Shown: piece after piece, positions 58,026 to 60,411 of the stretch
Layout: the number at the start of each line of letters is the position of its first letter
Position numbering within the stretch: the stretch's first letter is position 1
Source: Terriglobia bacterium
GTDB lineage: Bacteria > Acidobacteriota > Terriglobia > Bryobacterales > Bryobacteraceae
Direction of reading: 5' to 3'
NCBI GenBank assembly: GCA_020073615.1
Contig: JAIQEX010000024.1
Span: 1 to 60,411, forward strand
DNA length: 60,411 nt
Translations under genes and position numbers: made by a program
Notes under the pieces: generated by a model
Databases searched by the model: none
What the model saw: the letters and a program-made list of their open reading frames with translations, nothing else
Told to the model about the DNA's origin: nothing

Positions 58026-60215
58026 ATGCTTAGCGATTTTCTCTTCCGTCTCCGCGCTATCTTCCGCGCCAAATCGATGGACACCGACCTCGATGAGGAA
58101 CTCAAGTTCCATCTCGATCGCCAACTCGAAAAGAGCATTCAGTCCGGACTCTCGCCCGAAGAAGCCCGCCGCCGCGTTCGCCTCGACTTCGGCGGCGCCA
58201 CTCAGGTCACGGAGGAATGCCGCGATGCCCGCGGCATCCGCGCTCTCGAAGCGCTCAGTCAGGACATCCGCTACGGCTTTCGGACGCTCAGAAAGAATCC
58301 AGGCTTTACCTGCGTGGCCTTGATCACGCTCGCGCTCGCCATCGGTGCGAACACGGCGATCTTCTCGGTCGTCCACGGCGCGCTGTTACGCCCGCTTCCG
58401 TACGCGGGTCCTGATCGCCTGATCGTTCTCAACGAGACCCATCCCCGCATCGGCACGATCACCGTCTCCTATCCCAATTTCCTCGATTGGCGCGCGCAGA
58501 ACCACGTCTTCTCCGGCATGGCGGTGATGGCCGGCGTCGGATACAACCTCTCCGGCATCGCCCAGCCCGAAACCATCAGAGGACAAGCGGTCTCCTCGAA
58601 CTTCCTGTCTCTGATCGGCGTGCATCCACTTTTCGGCCGCGATTTTGATCCCTCCGAAGACAAGCCCGGCGCCGCGCCCGTGGTCATGCTGACGAATCCA
58701 CTCTGGCAGTCGCACTTCGCAGGTCGCCAGGATGTGATCGGACGCAGCGTTTCGCTCGATGGCCGCGGCTTCACCATCGTCGCGGTGCTCCCACCCGATT
58801 TCCGCACCACGGACGCGGTAAGTGTGCTCGAACCGTTGGGCGTGTGGCTCACGAACAATACCTTCGCCACCAACCGAGTCAATCGCGGCGATACCGCCGC
58901 GATCGGCCGCCTCACAACCGGAGTGACACTCGCACGCGCACGCGCCGAAATGGAAGGCATCGCAGCGCGGCTGGCTACCGCATATCCGCAAGACAACGAT
59001 CACTTCGGCATCGCCCTTCAGCCGATCCGCGAGCTCTTCGTGGGCGACATCCGGCCGGCAATCATGGTGCTCTTCGCCGCCGTCATGTTCGTGTTACTAA
59101 TCGCGTGCGCCAATGTGGCAAATCTGTTCCTGATGCGCGCAGCCGGCCGCACTCGCGAGATCGCGCTGCGGGTCGCTATCGGCGCCACCGGCGGGCGGAT
59201 CATCCAACAGATGCTCGCTGAGAGTTTTGTCGTAGCGGGTCTGGGCGGCGTGCTCGGCCTCGGTCTGGCCTTTGCCGGAATGCGGGCCATGAGCCGCTTG
59301 ATCCCCGCGGCTGCGATGGCCGGCAATGGGATGAATCTAAACAGCGCGGTGCTGCTGTTCGCGCTCGGAGCCACCGCTCTTGCCGCTATTACGTTCGGGC
59401 TCGCTCCGGCAATGCAGTCCGTGCCCGCAGGCGTACATTCGCGTCTCAAAGAGAGCGGTAAATCGAGCGCCGGTGGAATCCGTCAGAATCACTGGCGAAC
59501 CATGCTGGTCGTCGCGGAACTCGCGCTGTCCGTGATCCTCCTCGCTGGCGCCGGACTGATGGTGAAGAGCGTCGAGCGCCTCATCGCTGTCGATCCCGGC
59601 TTCCGGCCCGACCATGTGCTCCGTCTGAACCTGAGCCTGACCCCTTCCCAGTATCCGAACAGCACTGCCATTCTGGCATTCTGGCGCCAGTTGCTGGACG
59701 GAGTCCGCGCTTTGCCGGGAGTGGAGAGCGCCGCGCTGGGCACCGATGTTCCGCTCACCAATAGCCACAGCCGCGGTGACATCACTGTCGAAGGCATGCC
59801 GCTGCCCGCACCGGGCAGTTTTCCGCACCCCGACGAGCACGATGTGAGTCCGGGCTATCTGCGCACACTGGGAGTCCGGCTGCTTGGTGGCCGAGACTTC
59901 ACCAATGCCGATTCCGAAACCGCGCCGAACGTGGCCTTCATCAACGCTCGTCTCGCGCGCGATTTCTTCCCTGGACAAGACCCTGTCGGCAAGCGATTCG
60001 TGCCCGGCAGGCCCGATCCGGGGAGAGATCTGGAGTGGATCACCATTGTCGGCGTCGTCGACGATACCCGTATGTACGGCCTCGCGAATCCCTCCCGCCT
60101 CGAAATCTACCGGCCCCTTGCGCAAGGTCCTCCCGGTAAAATGGACCTCATCGTCAAATCGCGCATCGAACCCGCTTCACTCACGCCATCGATTCGCAGG
60201 GTTTTAGATTCTTAA
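58026..60215 (+). CDS. ADOP/MacB-type ABC transporter permease, C-terminally truncated
   Basis: The 729-residue protein starts with an acidobacterial-type N-terminal domain (DTDLDEELKFHLDRQLEKSI), followed by a MacB-like periplasmic domain. The first FtsX domain has GANTAIFSVVHGALLRPLPY and VLFAAVMFVLLIACANVANL. The second periplasmic domain is present (SPGYLRTLGVRLLGGRDFTN). The usual second set of three transmembrane helices should follow TPSIRR but is missing: the frame ends at VLDS* (60215) and IS-like sequence follows. Typical length is ~800-880. Transport is therefore unlikely. Confidence 0.85.
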   Translation: MLSDFLFRLRAIFRAKSMDTDLDEELKFHLDRQLEKSIQSGLSPEEARRRVRLDFGGATQVTEECRDARGIRALEALSQDIRYGFRTLRKNPGFTCVALITLALAIGANTAIFSVVHGALLRPLPYAGPDRLIVLNETHPRIGTITVSYPNFLDWRAQNHVFSGMAVMAGVGYNLSGIAQPETIRGQAVSSNFLSLIGVHPLFGRDFDPSEDKPGAAPVVMLTNPLWQSHFAGRQDVIGRSVSLDGRGFTIVAVLPPDFRTTDAVSVLEPLGVWLTNNTFATNRVNRGDTAAIGRLTTGVTLARARAEMEGIAARLATAYPQDNDHFGIALQPIRELFVGDIRPAIMVLFAAVMFVLLIACANVANLFLMRAAGRTREIALRVAIGATGGRIIQQMLAESFVVAGLGGVLGLGLAFAGMRAMSRLIPAAAMAGNGMNLNSAVLLFALGATALAAITFGLAPAMQSVPAGVHSRLKESGKSSAGGIRQNHWRTMLVVAELALSVILLAGAGLMVKSVERLIAVDPGFRPDHVLRLNLSLTPSQYPNSTAILAFWRQLLDGVRALPGVESAALGTDVPLTNSHSRGDITVEGMPLPAPGSFPHPDEHDVSPGYLRTLGVRLLGGRDFTNADSETAPNVAFINARLARDFFPGQDPVGKRFVPGRPDPGRDLEWITIVGVVDDTRMYGLANPSRLEIYRPLAQGPPGKMDLIVKSRIEPASLTPSIRRVLDS

Positions 60216-60411
60216 ATCGGAGATCGTAAACAAGAATACTTCAACATTTTTGGTGTAACATCACGCTGCAGCAAGCAGGTCAACGATTTGCTGGATGGCC
60301 TTGTCGGCCTTGTGATAGGCAGCTTCGAGTTTGCTCTCGGGCCGGTGAGCGGGGTCGGGCTGGTGGTGGAAGCAACTGTTGGCAAGTGGACCGCAGAGAC
60401 GCTTGTGGAAG
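60216..60411 (-). mobile_element. End of a second IS-like element interrupting the permease gene
   Basis: Homology to the permease stops at about 60199. The following 45 bp are AT-rich and non-coding, then a minus-strand gene end begins at 60261. The arrangement is what an IS insertion would give. Terminal repeats cannot be confirmed from one end. Confidence 0.45.
60261..60410 (-). CDS. C-terminal 49 residues of an unknown (transposase?) protein, partial
   Basis: Minus-strand frame entering from the window edge: FHKRLCGPLANSCFHHQP, later AAYHKADKAIQQIVDLLAAA, then stop at 60261. Charged helix at the C-terminus. Likely the tail of a transposase or accessory IS protein because of its position, but the sequence itself does not identify a family. 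Confidence 0.4.
   Translation of the reverse strand, partial: FHKRLCGPLANSCFHHQPDPAHRPESKLEAAYHKADKAIQQIVDLLAAA

Noticed and set aside
1-60411. CRISPR array
   Set aside because: No evenly spaced 25-40-bp repeats; short tandem motifs at 46984-48913 and 18640-18980 have other explanations.

Overview
This window is GC-rich chromosomal DNA that looks like a soil acidobacterium of the Solibacter/Bryobacter type. The pointers are a PadR regulator next to an 'ADOP' MacB/FtsX-type permease, an SBBP-repeat protein ending in a TIGR03437-like domain, an acidobacterial-type N-terminal regulator domain followed by a membrane anchor, a PEP-CTERM protein, and many secreted peptidases. Both window edges lie inside insertion-sequence (IS)-like elements.

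Layout. 1-1396: the end of an IS, a 143-bp duplicated tail of the moeB/thiF-like gene, a broken DUF433 gene, and a Phd-PIN toxin-antitoxin (TA) pair. 1244-2263: MoeB/ThiF-like enzyme. 2361-10134: a translationally coupled Omp85 (TamA-like), SurA-N-like chaperone and TamB operon. 10139-13835: a polytopic membrane protein, a NodB-type deacetylase, an acyl carrier protein and a ketosynthase. 13894-14551: a HigBA TA pair. 14574-24215: catalase-related peroxidase, S9 peptidase, PEP-CTERM repeat protein, a WaaA-LpxK fusion and secreted proteins. 24267-24729: an RHH-RelE TA pair. 24756-31195: M28 peptidase, SBBP protein and a membrane-anchored regulator. 31253-34749 (minus strand): ECF sigma, anti-sigma, SxtJ, DUF5989 and carbamoyltransferase. 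35310-41644: the flagellar operon flgB-flgC-fliE-fliF-fliG-fliH-fliI-fliJ, followed by hemQ. 42549-46130 (minus strand): TolC, a membrane protein and a NoeA-like methyltransferase.

46228-57299 is an accessory hotspot. It holds a decayed TA pair, a 1,665-bp integrase-less cassette (TA pair plus an uncharacterised gene) bounded by a perfect 43-bp repeat of the 3' half of tRNA-Ala(GGC), clusters of TGGACTCC repeats with 11-bp period, a three-gene membrane-TPR / FecR-like / exported TPR-CHAT-peptidase operon, a broken phage terminase module, and two small stand-alone transcription units sharing a 16-bp leader motif. The window closes with a PadR-ADOP pair whose permease loses its C-terminus next to a second IS-like sequence.

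Most interesting signals: (i) the CHAT-peptidase operon beside the tRNA-bounded TA cassette; (ii) TA promoters where the -10 box lies 6-7 nt before the toxin or antitoxin start, implying leaderless mRNAs, with the two HigBA-type loci sharing an operator TACGSC-N3-GSCGTA whose last TA forms the first two bases of the -10 box; (iii) the NodB/NodF/NodE-like trio; (iv) the WaaA-LpxK fusion. All functional calls come from reading motifs; no database search was run.
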